Shown here in pieces: positions 40,562 to 49,256 of a DNA stretch of 64,000 bases; the stretch's first letter is position 1, and the number at the start of each line of letters is the position of its first letter. The stretch lies in NCBI RefSeq assembly GCF_900102055.1, contig NZ_FNBA01000004.1, positions 220,705 to 284,704 of the forward strand, given 5' to 3'. The notes beneath the pieces are model-generated. The model did not search any database. It saw only the letters and a program-made list of their open reading frames with translations, and was not told the origin of the DNA. This DNA is from Ulvibacter litoralis (lineage in GTDB: Bacteria; Bacteroidota; Bacteroidia; Flavobacteriales; Flavobacteriaceae). A program made the position numbers and the translations under genes.

Positions 40562-42373
40562 ATGGATTTTGAAATTATTTTGGTATTTATAATTCTTGGT
40601 GTAACCGTTCTTCTTTTCGTTACCGAATTTCTTCCCATTGATAAAATTGCGTTTTTAATCATAGTAGCCTTAATACTTACAGGAATAACGACACCAGAAG
40701 AGGGCATAAGTGGCTTTTCCAACGGAGCAACGGTGACCATACTCATGTTGATGATATTGGCAATAGGCTTGGAAGAAAACGGAGTGATAGCTTTGCTTAC
40801 GGAGTCGATAAAAAAGTTAAGTGTACTACCATTTATTTTAATGGTGCCAGTATTTATGATCGTTTCGGCAACTATATCTTCATTTATAAGCACGACAGCC
40901 GTTGTCATTATATTCATTAAGATTATTACACATCTTTCCGAAAAGTTTAATTTTTCGGCACCTAAATTATTAATGCCCGTTTCATTTGCTGGAATTTTAG
41001 GTGGAAGCTGTACATTGATGGGAACTTCCACAAATCTACTTGTAAATTCTCTGGCAAAGGATATGGGAGTGGAGGGATTTGGTTTTTTTGATTTTACCTA
41101 CATAGGTTTAATCTTACTAGCAGTTGGTATTGTTTATATGACCATAGCAAGTAAATGGCTTCCGAAAGGATCTGATGAAAAAGAAAATCAATTAGATAAA
41201 GACTCCAGTTTTCTTTTCACAATTACAGTAAAGCCAGAATCTGATTTAATTGGAAAGGCGCTCTCGAACGCAAAATTTTACGAGAATCCAGACGTTCGTG
41301 TATTAAAATTAATCCGTAATGGAATTGTAAACACGAGTCCTGGTCCTAATACTACATTGCGAAATTTTGATCAATTGGTGGTTTTTAGTGATGTAAAAAA
41401 TTATGCTAGTATTTCTGAAAAAGACTTTACACTCGCTTCAGAAAGAACTTGGACCAAACCTGATGATGAGAATGATGCTGTACCTTCTGAAAAAAACTTC
41501 AGTTATATTGAATTACTCGTTTTGCCTGGTTCAGAATTTATAGGAAAGACCTTTGCTCAAGTTAAAAGTTTTCTCTTTAAAGTAGCGCTGCCATTGGGTA
41601 TTCAAAAGAAAAATATGATATCGTCAAACAAACATTTCTTCTTACCTAAAGCAGTCATTGTTTTAAGAGTAGCTGCCGGTGACAGGCTCTTATTACAAGC
41701 CGATAATGAACAATTGGAGAACTTGTATTCCATGGATAATGTTGTGATCTTAAGACATCATGAAGAATCTTATAAAGTAAATAACTTTAAAAGAGCTTGG
41801 TCGCTTATGACTTTAGTTGCAGTAATAGGGTTAGCAGCCACGGGCGTTTTATCGATCTTAGCCAGTGCGATTACCGGAGTTGGATTGTTATTAGTGGCAA
41901 ATTGTATAAGTTTAAATGCTATTTATAAAAAAGTGAACTGGCAGATTATTTTTTTATTGGCTGGAATGATTCCTCTTGGAATTGCTATGAGTAACACAGG
42001 CACAGACGATTGGATTTCTAATCAGTTACTAAACCTTCTAAGTGGTCAAGCAAATATTATTATTCTGGGGGTTTTATTCGGTGTCACAATGCTATTAAGC
42101 GGGTTTATTTCGAATAATGCCACTGCAGTGATATTAACTCCTATTGCTATAGCGTTGGCAACAGGTTTAGATTTACCTGTTAAACCTTTTATTTTGGCCG
42201 TTTTATTTGCAGCGAATTTCAGCTTTTTTACACCTATGGGCTATCAAACAAACACCTTAATTTATGGAACTGGAGCGTATAAATTTAAACATTTTTTACT
42301 TATAGGTGGTGGACTCTCTATTATTTTATGGATTGCAGGAACATTGTTACTTTCAACGATGTTAGATACTTAA
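40562..42373 (+). CDS. SLC13/DASS-family transporter with TrkA-C (RCK_C) domains
   Basis: 603 residues: N-terminal membrane half to about residue 205, two soluble TrkA_C domains at about 210-290 and 310-395 (LIGKALSNAKFYENPDVRVLKLIRNG; SEFIGKTFAQVKSF), then a second membrane half. Family sequences include STTAVVIIFIKI and GTSTNLLVNSLA in the first half and SNNATAVILTPIA in the second, the paired SNT-type sodium and substrate sites. It should import anions such as sulfate or dicarboxylates with sodium; the RCK_C pair is common in the sulfate/selenite-like branch. It is monocistronic. Confidence 0.88.
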   Translation: MDFEIILVFIILGVTVLLFVTEFLPIDKIAFLIIVALILTGITTPEEGISGFSNGATVTILMLMILAIGLEENGVIALLTESIKKLSVLPFILMVPVFMIVSATISSFISTTAVVIIFIKIITHLSEKFNFSAPKLLMPVSFAGILGGSCTLMGTSTNLLVNSLAKDMGVEGFGFFDFTYIGLILLAVGIVYMTIASKWLPKGSDEKENQLDKDSSFLFTITVKPESDLIGKALSNAKFYENPDVRVLKLIRNGIVNTSPGPNTTLRNFDQLVVFSDVKNYASISEKDFTLASERTWTKPDDENDAVPSEKNFSYIELLVLPGSEFIGKTFAQVKSFLFKVALPLGIQKKNMISSNKHFFLPKAVIVLRVAAGDRLLLQADNEQLENLYSMDNVVILRHHEESYKVNNFKRAWSLMTLVAVIGLAATGVLSILASAITGVGLLLVANCISLNAIYKKVNWQIIFLLAGMIPLGIAMSNTGTDDWISNQLLNLLSGQANIIILGVLFGVTMLLSGFISNNATAVILTPIAIALATGLDLPVKPFILAVLFAANFSFFTPMGYQTNTLIYGTGAYKFKHFLLIGGGLSIILWIAGTLLLSTMLDT

Positions 42374-42502
42374 GTGACTTTTAGATTAGTGTTGAATTAA
42401 AATAATGTTCTATTCATTAAATTTGTGACTTCAAGTATTATTACGGCTGAGTTTAATTTTGTAATGAATCAACACACGTACTATACTCTGTCAAGATTTT
42501 TT

Positions 42503-43921
42503 CTACTTTCCAATACAGAAATTCGCAAAGATGTTTCCTAACAACTCGTCGTTGGTGATTTCACCCGTGATTTCACCAAAATAGTAGAGGGCTTGACGAA
42601 TGTCGATCGCCATTAAATCACTGCTTAGATCCATGTCGATACCTTCCTGAACTTTTATAATTTCCTCAAGCGCTTTCAATAAAGAATCGTAATGACGCGA
42701 ATTGGTAACAATAGTTTCATTATTTCGAAGTGCACCCGTGTTTACAAAATCGAGTAGGGTATTTTTTAGAGCATCCACACCAATCCCTTTTTTTGCTGAA
42801 AGTAATTGCACATCGGAAACTTGTGCCTTTAATGTCTCAATGTTTGCTTCGGAAAGTTGATCTACTTTGTTGGCAATGACCACTAAATTTTTCTGCGGAA
42901 ACTGATTTTTTATTTTTTCAAGTTCTATCTGAATGGATTGAAGTGTTCGCCCTTTTGAAATTGCATCGGTTGAAGTAAAATCTATTCCTGAAGCATCAAA
43001 CAAGTAAATAACCACTTGCGCTTGCTCAATTTTTTCGAAGGTTTTTTTAATTCCTAAGCCTTCAATTACGTCTACTGTTTCTCTAATTCCGGCAGTATCT
43101 ATAAATCTGAATCCTATTCCGCCAATCGAAATTTCGTCTTCAATCGTATCGCGAGTCGTTCCAGCAATGTCACTTACAATCGCGCGTTCTTCATTCAGTA
43201 AGGCATTTAAAAGGGTCGATTTCCCAACATTCGGTTCGCCAACAATCGCCACGGGAATACCGTTTTTAAGGACATTTCCTGTCGCAAACGAATCGATTAA
43301 ACGTTTTAATACAAGCGTGATTTTTGAAATTAACAGCTGAAATTCATCACGATTCGCAAAAGCAACGTCTTCTTCCGCAAAATCGAGCTCTAACTCAATA
43401 AGCGAAGCGAAGTCTAATAGCTCCTGCCGAAGTACTTTTATTTCCGAAGAAAAACCACCACGCATTTGTTGTATCGCCAATTGGTGCGATGCTTCACTGT
43501 CACTTGCAATTAAATCCGCCACAGCTTCTGCCTGACTTAAATCCATTTTTCCATTTAAAAAAGCACGTAGGGTAAACTCTCCAGCGGTTGCCATTCTGCA
43601 ACCTTTCCGAAGACATACCTGTATAATTTCTTGCTGAATAAAGGAACTTCCATGACACGAAAACTCAATTACATTCTCACCCGTGTACGAATTTGGGTTC
43701 TTGAAAACCGTCGCCAATACTTCATCAATAATCCGATTCCCATCTTTTAAGTGCCCTAAATGGACCGTATGGGTTTTCTGTGTTGCTAAATCCTTTCCAG
43801 AAATAGACGTGAAAATTTGAGAAGCAATGGTAATAGCATCGGCTCCTGAAAGGCGGATAACGGCAATGGCTCCTGCACCTGCGGGAGTTGCTAATGCGAC
43901 TATAGTATCGTGGTGTGTCAT
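42503..43921 (-). CDS. mnmE: MnmE, tRNA uridine-34 5-carboxymethylaminomethyl-modification GTPase
   Basis: 472 residues from the chosen start. The N-terminal folate-binding domain opens DTIVALATPAGAGAIAVIRLSG; GEFTLRAFLNGKMDLSQAEAVADLI is the second signature. The G domain has GEPNVGKSTLLN, DIAGTTRDT, DTAGI and NKVD, and the protein ends in the conserved CIGK whose Cys is near the active site. With MnmG it modifies wobble U34 of tRNAs. The frame extends upstream to 43996, but ATG 43921 gives the family N-terminus and a TATTTTTG box lies five bases upstream of it on this strand. Confidence 0.96.
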   Translation of the reverse strand: MTHHDTIVALATPAGAGAIAVIRLSGADAITIASQIFTSISGKDLATQKTHTVHLGHLKDGNRIIDEVLATVFKNPNSYTGENVIEFSCHGSSFIQQEIIQVCLRKGCRMATAGEFTLRAFLNGKMDLSQAEAVADLIASDSEASHQLAIQQMRGGFSSEIKVLRQELLDFASLIELELDFAEEDVAFANRDEFQLLISKITLVLKRLIDSFATGNVLKNGIPVAIVGEPNVGKSTLLNALLNEERAIVSDIAGTTRDTIEDEISIGGIGFRFIDTAGIRETVDVIEGLGIKKTFEKIEQAQVVIYLFDASGIDFTSTDAISKGRTLQSIQIELEKIKNQFPQKNLVVIANKVDQLSEANIETLKAQVSDVQLLSAKKGIGVDALKNTLLDFVNTGALRNNETIVTNSRHYDSLLKALEEIIKVQEGIDMDLSSDLMAIDIRQALYYFGEITGEITNDELLGNIFANFCIGK

Positions 43922-43926
43922 TGGGG

Positions 43927-43934
43927 CAAAAATA
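43927..43934 (-). promoter_or_regulatory. Promoter -7 box TATTTTTG for mnmE
   Basis: On the - strand this is an exact TAnnTTTG match, separated from the mnmE ATG by CCCCA only. It both supports the 43921 start and implies a near-leaderless mRNA. Confidence 0.5.
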
Positions 43935-44045
43935 CTAAATAATAGTTGGTTTCTAGCTTGATGTTTTAAGACAATCCCAAGCGATTCATGTAACATTTTT
44001 AAAAAATGAACTACTTATAAAGTATCAATCATTAAATCAATCATT

Positions 44046-44408
44046 ATGCAAACAATCAATCACACTGCAAAAAGAACCGACACCCAATTGTTAGTACTTA
44101 CACATCTGTCTCAATTATTAACCTACATTACAGGATTTGGAGGTTTAGTTGTCCCGTTAATTCTTTGGCTTACTCAAAAGGATACGGTGGACGGAATGGA
44201 CGAACATGGAAAGTCAATTATTAACTTCCAATTGAGTATGTGGCTTTGGGCAATCTTGAGTATTCCTGCTATTTTTCTTTTCGGACTAGGGATTTTATCT
44301 TTAATTTTCATCGGAGTGGTATCATTTGTACTTCCAATTGTAAATGCGATTAAAGCGAGTAATGGAGAGTCGCCAAGTTACTTTATGACGATTCAATTTA
44401 TAAATTAA
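44046..44408 (+). CDS. DUF4870 membrane protein
   Basis: 120 residues with three membrane segments (LLTYITGFGGLVVPLILWL, MWLWAILSIPAIFLFGLG, IFIGVVSFVLPIVNAIKA) and the DUF4870 signature HGKSIINFQLS after the first. Members are small inner-membrane proteins of unknown function, sometimes near transport genes. The gene is divergent from mnmE and followed by the DUF1573 gene after 115 bases. Confidence 0.85.
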   Translation: MQTINHTAKRTDTQLLVLTHLSQLLTYITGFGGLVVPLILWLTQKDTVDGMDEHGKSIINFQLSMWLWAILSIPAIFLFGLGILSLIFIGVVSFVLPIVNAIKASNGESPSYFMTIQFIN

Positions 44409-44523
44409 TCATAAAAAGAGGGGTCTAGTACCACATTCAACCCCTAATTTTATTGATTTTCTTATTTTTTATGCGAAGTTTGTTACATAACTAATTTGTT
44501 AATCTAAATTAAACTCAAACTAC

Positions 44524-44961
44524 ATGGTAACAACAGTAAAAGGAAGTAAATTATTCCGTAACGTATTTTTTATCGCAAGTTTTCTTTTTGGAACAGCGTT
44601 ATTCGCACAAGATGCAGCAGCAGAAAAAGGTGTTTTTGAATTCGAATCAAAAGTAATCGATTATGGAACAATTGAACATAATGCAGATGGTGTTCGCGCT
44701 TTCAAATTTAAAAATGTTGGAAATGCACCGATCGTAATTACAAAGGTAAAAGGAAGCTGTGGTTGTACAGTACCTACAAAACCAAACGGACCTATTATGC
44801 CAGGTGAAACTGCCGAAATAGGAGTGAAGTACGCTACCGATAGAATTGGAGCTTTTTCAAAAACAGTAACAGTTACTTCAAATGCAAGCGAAGCAACAAT
44901 TGTTCTTAAAATAAAAGGAAAAGTATTAGCAGACACGCCTGCAACATCAAGCGGTTTATAA
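44524..44961 (+). CDS. DUF1573 secreted protein
   Basis: 145 residues: signal peptide ending in FGTALFAQ (about residue 29) and one DUF1573 domain, an immunoglobulin-like ASPM-SPD-2-Hydin relative (IDYGTIEHNADGVRAFKFKNVGNAPIVI, VKGSCGCTVP, PGETAEIGVKY). The Cys-Gly-Cys in SCGCTVP is typical. It is periplasmic or surface-located; no function is known. A long symmetric terminator follows directly. Confidence 0.88.
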   Translation: MVTTVKGSKLFRNVFFIASFLFGTALFAQDAAAEKGVFEFESKVIDYGTIEHNADGVRAFKFKNVGNAPIVITKVKGSCGCTVPTKPNGPIMPGETAEIGVKYATDRIGAFSKTVTVTSNASEATIVLKIKGKVLADTPATSSGL

Positions 44962-44985
44962 TATAAATAAAGAACTCATACAAAA

Positions 44986-45029
44986 CAGACCCTCTAAAAA
45001 TAGCTGCTATTTTTAGAGGGTCTGTTTTT
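44986..45029 (+). terminator. Strong bidirectional terminator between DUF1573 gene and hybrid kinase
   Basis: Perfect 18-bp stem: 44986-45003 pairs with 45007-45024, loop CTG, opening with CAGACCCTCT. A run of five T follows on the + strand. On the - strand the hairpin is followed by TTTTG, so it can also end the convergent kinase transcript. Confidence 0.9.
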
Positions 45030-45037
45030 AGTTAAGG

Positions 45038-47035
45038 TTACGCTTCACGTAATCCATTAATGATACAGGTAAACTCATTGTTACATTCATTCACCTTGGC
45101 AGTTAGTAACGTTTCATTTTTACTATCCTCCGCTAAAATTAGTCTACATTCTTTTAAAAGTTCACTCAGTGGTTCTGCTGCTATGTAATATAAAGACATC
45201 GTGCTTTTATGGATTAATTCTGAAAGTTTAGCAACTTTCCTTTCAGTGATGGCTTTTTGAAAGTCTTTTTGATAACTAATTATAGCATCAAGAGTGCTTA
45301 ACCTAAATTTTTTAAGATACTCAGGTTTGTTGTTTGCCATTTTTTCAAAACGAGCTAGATTAAAGCTCTCTGTCTTTTTGGAAACAGGTTTTACGTTATT
45401 TTTTTCCGTAGTCTTCTTTTTTACCGTCTTTATTTCTAAAGGGGACGTTGTAATCTTGTTGTTATGAGATGTATGATGATATCGCAAAAGTATTTCATAT
45501 AACTCCTTAGGTTGGAATGGCTTCGGAAGGTGATCGTTTATTCCTGCCTCTTTAAGTTGTTCTTTAACTTCTCCTTTTGTAGAGGCTGAAAAAGCAATGA
45601 TAATCGGACTTTTATCCAATGACATCTCTCGCACCTTCTTAGCAGTTTCATAACCATTCATGTAAGGCATTTGCAAATCGAGTAAAATGAGGTCAAAATT
45701 ATGTTTCTCTAATAAGGTTAAAGCTTGTAAGCCACTTTCGGCCGATTTATACTCAACATCCCATTGATTGAGGTACTGTTCGGCAATAAATATATTATCC
45801 GGATTGTCATCAACTAATAATACGTGATACGAACTAAAACTGTGTTCTTCAGTAATTAATAAAGAAATATCTTTCTTAGAGTTAATGTTTTCAGATTTAG
45901 GATATTCAATGCTGAAGTTAAAATTTGAACCTACATTTAACTCACTTGTAACTGTTAATGTACTATTGTGTAGTTCTAATAATTTTTTACTTATGGTTAA
46001 ACCAAGACCAGTGCCTCCAAATTCAACACTTACATCGTAACTCGCTTGTGAAAATTCTTGAAAAATGGATTCTAGTTTTTCTTTCGGTATTCCAATTCCA
46101 GTGTCAGAAACTGTAAAATCGAGACGAACCTCAGATTGATTCACGTTTGTGGCCGAAATAGACAGCGATACAGATCCTTGTTTAGTGAATTTGATGGCAT
46201 TTCCAATTAGGTTGGTTAAAATCTGATTTAACTTTACATGATCTCCTATAAGATACATAGGAACCTCTTTTTCAATATTCACAATTAGATCAATTCCTTT
46301 CTCTTTGGCTTTTACTGAAAACGTTTGTTGTAAAATAGTTGTGAGGTCATAAAGATTAAAATCTACACGTTCTAATATGATTTTTTTTGCTTCAATTTTA
46401 CTCAAGTCGAGAAGGTTATTTACAAGACTGAGCAAATGTTCTGAGGAATGCAATAGCAATCGAGCGTATTCTTTCTGGTTCTTATTTAATGGTGTTTTAT
46501 GTAATAAATTCCCTATTCCAAGAATAGAGTTTAATGGAGTTCTAATTTCATGACTAATAGTTGATAAAAATTCTGCTTTTGCTTTTGAATCGGCTTCCGC
46601 TTTTTGTTTTGCTTTTAAAAGGGCAGATTCAAAATGCCAACGATCAGATATATCTAAAATAGTAGCTTGGTAAGTTACGGGCTGATCATCACTCTCGGGG
46701 ATTTCTCGAACATTTATTAAACCATGTAAAATAGTCTTATCTTTTTTCAGAATGTCAAAATAGACTTCCTTAATAAAGCCCTGCATCTGAATTAATGGAA
46801 AAAAATGAGTCTCGAAAAAGATTTGTCCTCCAATTTTAAACAGACTTGGTAAGGTAATTTTATTGATGATTTCATTTTTGTTATACCCCAACCAGTTTGA
46901 TAGTGTCGTATTTAAATCGAAAATCATCCCATCTTTACGAAAGGAAACAGACCCACAAGGGGCATTATCGTATAAGTCCAAAGCGGCCTTCATACGACTT
47001 ATGTTTTCACTATCTGTCTCTTTTTTTTTAGTCAC
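45038..47035 (-). CDS. RsbP-like PAS hybrid histidine kinase (PAS-HisKA-HATPase-REC-HPt-like)
   Basis: 665 residues, no membrane helix. The N-terminal PAS (about 15-135) has DNAPCG near residue 23, YFDILKKD and a FFETHFFPLIQMQGF segment at 73-87 that I recognise as typical of RsbP-type PAS domains. Then HisKA with His162 (STISHEIRTPLNSI), HATPase about 260-378 (GNAIKF, DTGIGI, GTGLGLTISK), receiver about 404-520 with Asp453 (LLDLQMPYMNG), and a C-terminal HPt-like helical domain with His609 (SELIHKSTM), whose usual HxxK(G) motif is not intact. The gene lies 16 bases after an RsbQ-like hydrolase. In Bacillus, RsbQ and the PAS of RsbP form an energy-stress sensor ending in a PP2C phosphatase; here the output is a phosphorelay kinase. 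The pairing is inferred from domain type and adjacency. Confidence 0.9.
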   Translation of the reverse strand: MTKKKETDSENISRMKAALDLYDNAPCGSVSFRKDGMIFDLNTTLSNWLGYNKNEIINKITLPSLFKIGGQIFFETHFFPLIQMQGFIKEVYFDILKKDKTILHGLINVREIPESDDQPVTYQATILDISDRWHFESALLKAKQKAEADSKAKAEFLSTISHEIRTPLNSILGIGNLLHKTPLNKNQKEYARLLLHSSEHLLSLVNNLLDLSKIEAKKIILERVDFNLYDLTTILQQTFSVKAKEKGIDLIVNIEKEVPMYLIGDHVKLNQILTNLIGNAIKFTKQGSVSLSISATNVNQSEVRLDFTVSDTGIGIPKEKLESIFQEFSQASYDVSVEFGGTGLGLTISKKLLELHNSTLTVTSELNVGSNFNFSIEYPKSENINSKKDISLLITEEHSFSSYHVLLVDDNPDNIFIAEQYLNQWDVEYKSAESGLQALTLLEKHNFDLILLDLQMPYMNGYETAKKVREMSLDKSPIIIAFSASTKGEVKEQLKEAGINDHLPKPFQPKELYEILLRYHHTSHNNKITTSPLEIKTVKKKTTEKNNVKPVSKKTESFNLARFEKMANNKPEYLKKFRLSTLDAIISYQKDFQKAITERKVAKLSELIHKSTMSLYYIAAEPLSELLKECRLILAEDSKNETLLTAKVNECNNEFTCIINGLREA

Positions 47036-47051
47036 TCCTTTTAGGATGTTT

Positions 47052-47852
47052 TTATAAATACGCTTTGATGGCTTTAGCAGTTACCTCTGGAGCACTTAAA
47101 TTTGGACAATGGCCACTAGCTTCAAGTATTTTTAAGGTACTATTCTTAATCGATTTGGCTGTAAATTCACCCACCTGTTTTGGTGCGATAACATCTTTCT
47201 TACTTTGAAGAATTAAACAGGGAACTGTGACCAAATCTAAATCTGCTCGGTTATCAGAAAGGAAAGTTACACGAGCAAAATTTTTAGCAATTTCTGGATC
47301 GGTACGACAAAAACTATTGGTCAATTCTTCCCCCAATTGAGGGCGGTCACTGTTTCCCATAATAACAGGAGCCATTGCTCTAGACCATCCTAAATAATTA
47401 CTGTCTAAGGTGTCTAAAAGTTCTTGTATATCAGCTTCTTCAAAACCACCTATGTAATCACCGTCATTTATATAACGAGGGGAGGGGCCTATTAAAATCA
47501 ATTTTGAAAATAGCTCGGGTGCCTTTATTGAAGCTAATACTCCAACCATTGCACTAACCGAATGTCCAACAAATATGACATCTTTAAGTTCTAGATGCTT
47601 GCAAATGGTAATGATATCTTCAGAATATGCCTTTAGTGAATCATATTTTTCAAGCGAATAGGAAGAAAGATCAGATTTTCCTGCGCCGATGTAATCAAAA
47701 AGGATGATTTTATAGTCAGATTCGAAGTGAGGGTATAAAAAACGCCACATGTTTTGGTCGCAACCATATCCGTGTGCAAATAACATGGGACGGGTTCCAT
47801 TACCTAATATATTGATATTAAATATTTTATCAATATCGTTAGCGCTTTTCAT
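47052..47852 (-). CDS. rsbQ: RsbQ-like alpha/beta hydrolase
   Basis: 266 residues, close to the 269 of Bacillus RsbQ, with matching landmarks: FAHGYGCDQNMWRFLYP, LFDYIGAGKSDLSSY, FVGHSVSAM, IGPSPRYINDGDYIGGFE, FCRTDPEIAKNFA and SGHCPNLS. The triad is visible as Ser98, Asp220 and His248, nearly the positions known for RsbQ (96, 219, 247). RsbQ is thought to produce or release a small hydrophobic signal read by the PAS domain of its partner; plant strigolactone and karrikin receptors share the fold. The following gene encodes a kinase with that type of PAS domain. No signal peptide, so cytoplasmic. Confidence 0.88.
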   Translation of the reverse strand: MKSANDIDKIFNINILGNGTRPMLFAHGYGCDQNMWRFLYPHFESDYKIILFDYIGAGKSDLSSYSLEKYDSLKAYSEDIITICKHLELKDVIFVGHSVSAMVGVLASIKAPELFSKLILIGPSPRYINDGDYIGGFEEADIQELLDTLDSNYLGWSRAMAPVIMGNSDRPQLGEELTNSFCRTDPEIAKNFARVTFLSDNRADLDLVTVPCLILQSKKDVIAPKQVGEFTAKSIKNSTLKILEASGHCPNLSAPEVTAKAIKAYL

Positions 47853-47936
47853 AGTTGATTATTAGTTAATGTTAAAATACATATAAATTTGTTAGTAGAC
47901 TAAAAATTAGAAATCAAAAGGATGTTTCTCTCAATA

Positions 47937-47962
47937 AAAAAACCGCCAATCGGCGGTTTTTT
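47937..47962 (-). terminator. Rho-independent terminator downstream of dnaN
   Basis: CCGCC (47943-47947), loop AATC, GGCGG (47952-47956), with flanking A6 and T6 making it symmetric. On the - strand it follows dnaN by about 60 bases and ends in a seven-T run. Confidence 0.88.
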
Positions 47963-48024
47963 AAATTTTCAAAAAAGTTGTGAACTTTTATAAGGCGATA
48001 ATTATTAAAATAAATTCAGTAGAA

Positions 48025-49143
48025 TTAACTGTTTAACATTACTGGCATCACTAGCATAGTAACAAACTCTCCTTCGTCTAATCCATCTACAGGCGTTAAA
48101 ATACCTGCTCTGTTAGGTAATGACATTTCTAAAGAAACTTCATCACTTGTAAGGTTGTTTAGCATTTCGGTAAGGAAACGTGAGTTAAATCCTATTTGCA
48201 TATCATCTCCTTGGTAGTCACAAGTAAGACGCTCTTCGGCTTTATTGCTGTAATCAACATCTTCTGCAGAGATATTTAATTCTGCTCCTGCAATTTTTAA
48301 ACGAATTTGGTGCGTAGTCTTATTCGAGAAAATAGACACACGACGCACACTGTTTAGAAACTGGTTGCGGTCGATGCTTAATTGATTTGGATTCTCCTTC
48401 GGAATTACCGCTTCGTAGTTAGGGTATTTTCCGTCGATCAATCGGCAAATCATTTCAGTATTGTCAAAAGTGAACTTAGCGTTACTTTCATTGTATTCGA
48501 TAGTTACTTCATCTTCACTACCTGCAAGTATAGACTTCAATAAGTTTAAAGGCTTCTTAGGCATGATAAATTCAGCCACTTGCGAAGCTTGTACATCTTC
48601 ACGAGTATATTTTACTAATTTGTGTGCATCAGTTGCTACAAACGTTAAACTTTCCGTAGAAAATTGAAAAAACACACCACTCATTACAGGACGTAAATCA
48701 TCATTTCCACTTGCAAAAATCGTTTTGCTAATTGCGGTTGCTAAAATATCACCTTGAAGTTTTGTTGCTGAAGGATCTTTTAATTCAACTGCCGTAGGAA
48801 ACTCTTCACCGTTTGCGTATGCCAATGCATATTTACCGTGGTTAGAGCTAATTTCTACGGTATTGTTTTCTTCAATAGTGAAGGTAAGCGGTTGCTCTGG
48901 AAATGTTTTTAACGTATCTAATAATAAGCGAGCTGGAATACAAACAACCCCAGATTCATTACTTTCTACTTCTAATTTAGAAGAGATAGTAGTTTCCAAA
49001 TCGGAAGCTGAAACAGTCAGTGATTTTTGATCCAAATCGAACAAAAAGTTGTCTAGAATTGGAAGCGTATTGTTAGAATTGATAATCCCTCCTAGGACTT
49101 GTAATTGTTTCAATAAATACGAACTCGATACGATGAACTTCAT
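48025..49143 (-). CDS. dnaN: DnaN, DNA polymerase III beta sliding clamp
   Basis: 372 residues, standard length. The three clamp domains are visible: MKFIVSSSYLLKQLQVLGGIINSNNTLPILDNFL at the start, FIMPKKPLNLLKSIL in the middle, and the C-terminal ILTPVDGLDEGEFVTMLVMPVMLN forming the binding cleft. It encircles DNA as a dimer and tethers the polymerase. Proximity to gldG/gldF rather than dnaA is usual in Flavobacteriaceae. A box TATATTTG at 49210-49217 and a terminator at 47937-47962 define a single-gene transcript. Confidence 0.97.
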   Translation of the reverse strand: MKFIVSSSYLLKQLQVLGGIINSNNTLPILDNFLFDLDQKSLTVSASDLETTISSKLEVESNESGVVCIPARLLLDTLKTFPEQPLTFTIEENNTVEISSNHGKYALAYANGEEFPTAVELKDPSATKLQGDILATAISKTIFASGNDDLRPVMSGVFFQFSTESLTFVATDAHKLVKYTREDVQASQVAEFIMPKKPLNLLKSILAGSEDEVTIEYNESNAKFTFDNTEMICRLIDGKYPNYEAVIPKENPNQLSIDRNQFLNSVRRVSIFSNKTTHQIRLKIAGAELNISAEDVDYSNKAEERLTCDYQGDDMQIGFNSRFLTEMLNNLTSDEVSLEMSLPNRAGILTPVDGLDEGEFVTMLVMPVMLNS

Positions 49144-49209
49144 TTATATAAATTTTATACCCCAAAAAAACAGTATTCGTGAGGTTGATATTGATTTTTA
49201 GCTTAGTTA

Positions 49210-49244
49210 CAAATATATTTCAATTGCGTTGTATCATAAAACAA
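49210..49244 (-). promoter_or_regulatory. Promoter for dnaN
   Basis: On the - strand: TTG at 49244-49242, 24-base spacer, then TATATTTG at 49217-49210, an exact TAnnTTTG box. The spacer is slightly longer than usual. The leader to ATG 49143 would be about 60 bases. Confidence 0.5.
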
Positions 49245-49256
49245 ACTTATTAACAA

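Noticed and set aside
40546..41031. 161-residue antisense frame over the SLC13 gene start
   Set aside because: Composition is that of the complement of membrane helices; overlaps a well-supported gene.
43922..43996. Upstream start for mnmE
   Set aside because: The promoter box lies inside this stretch and MnmE homologues start at the DTIVA segment.
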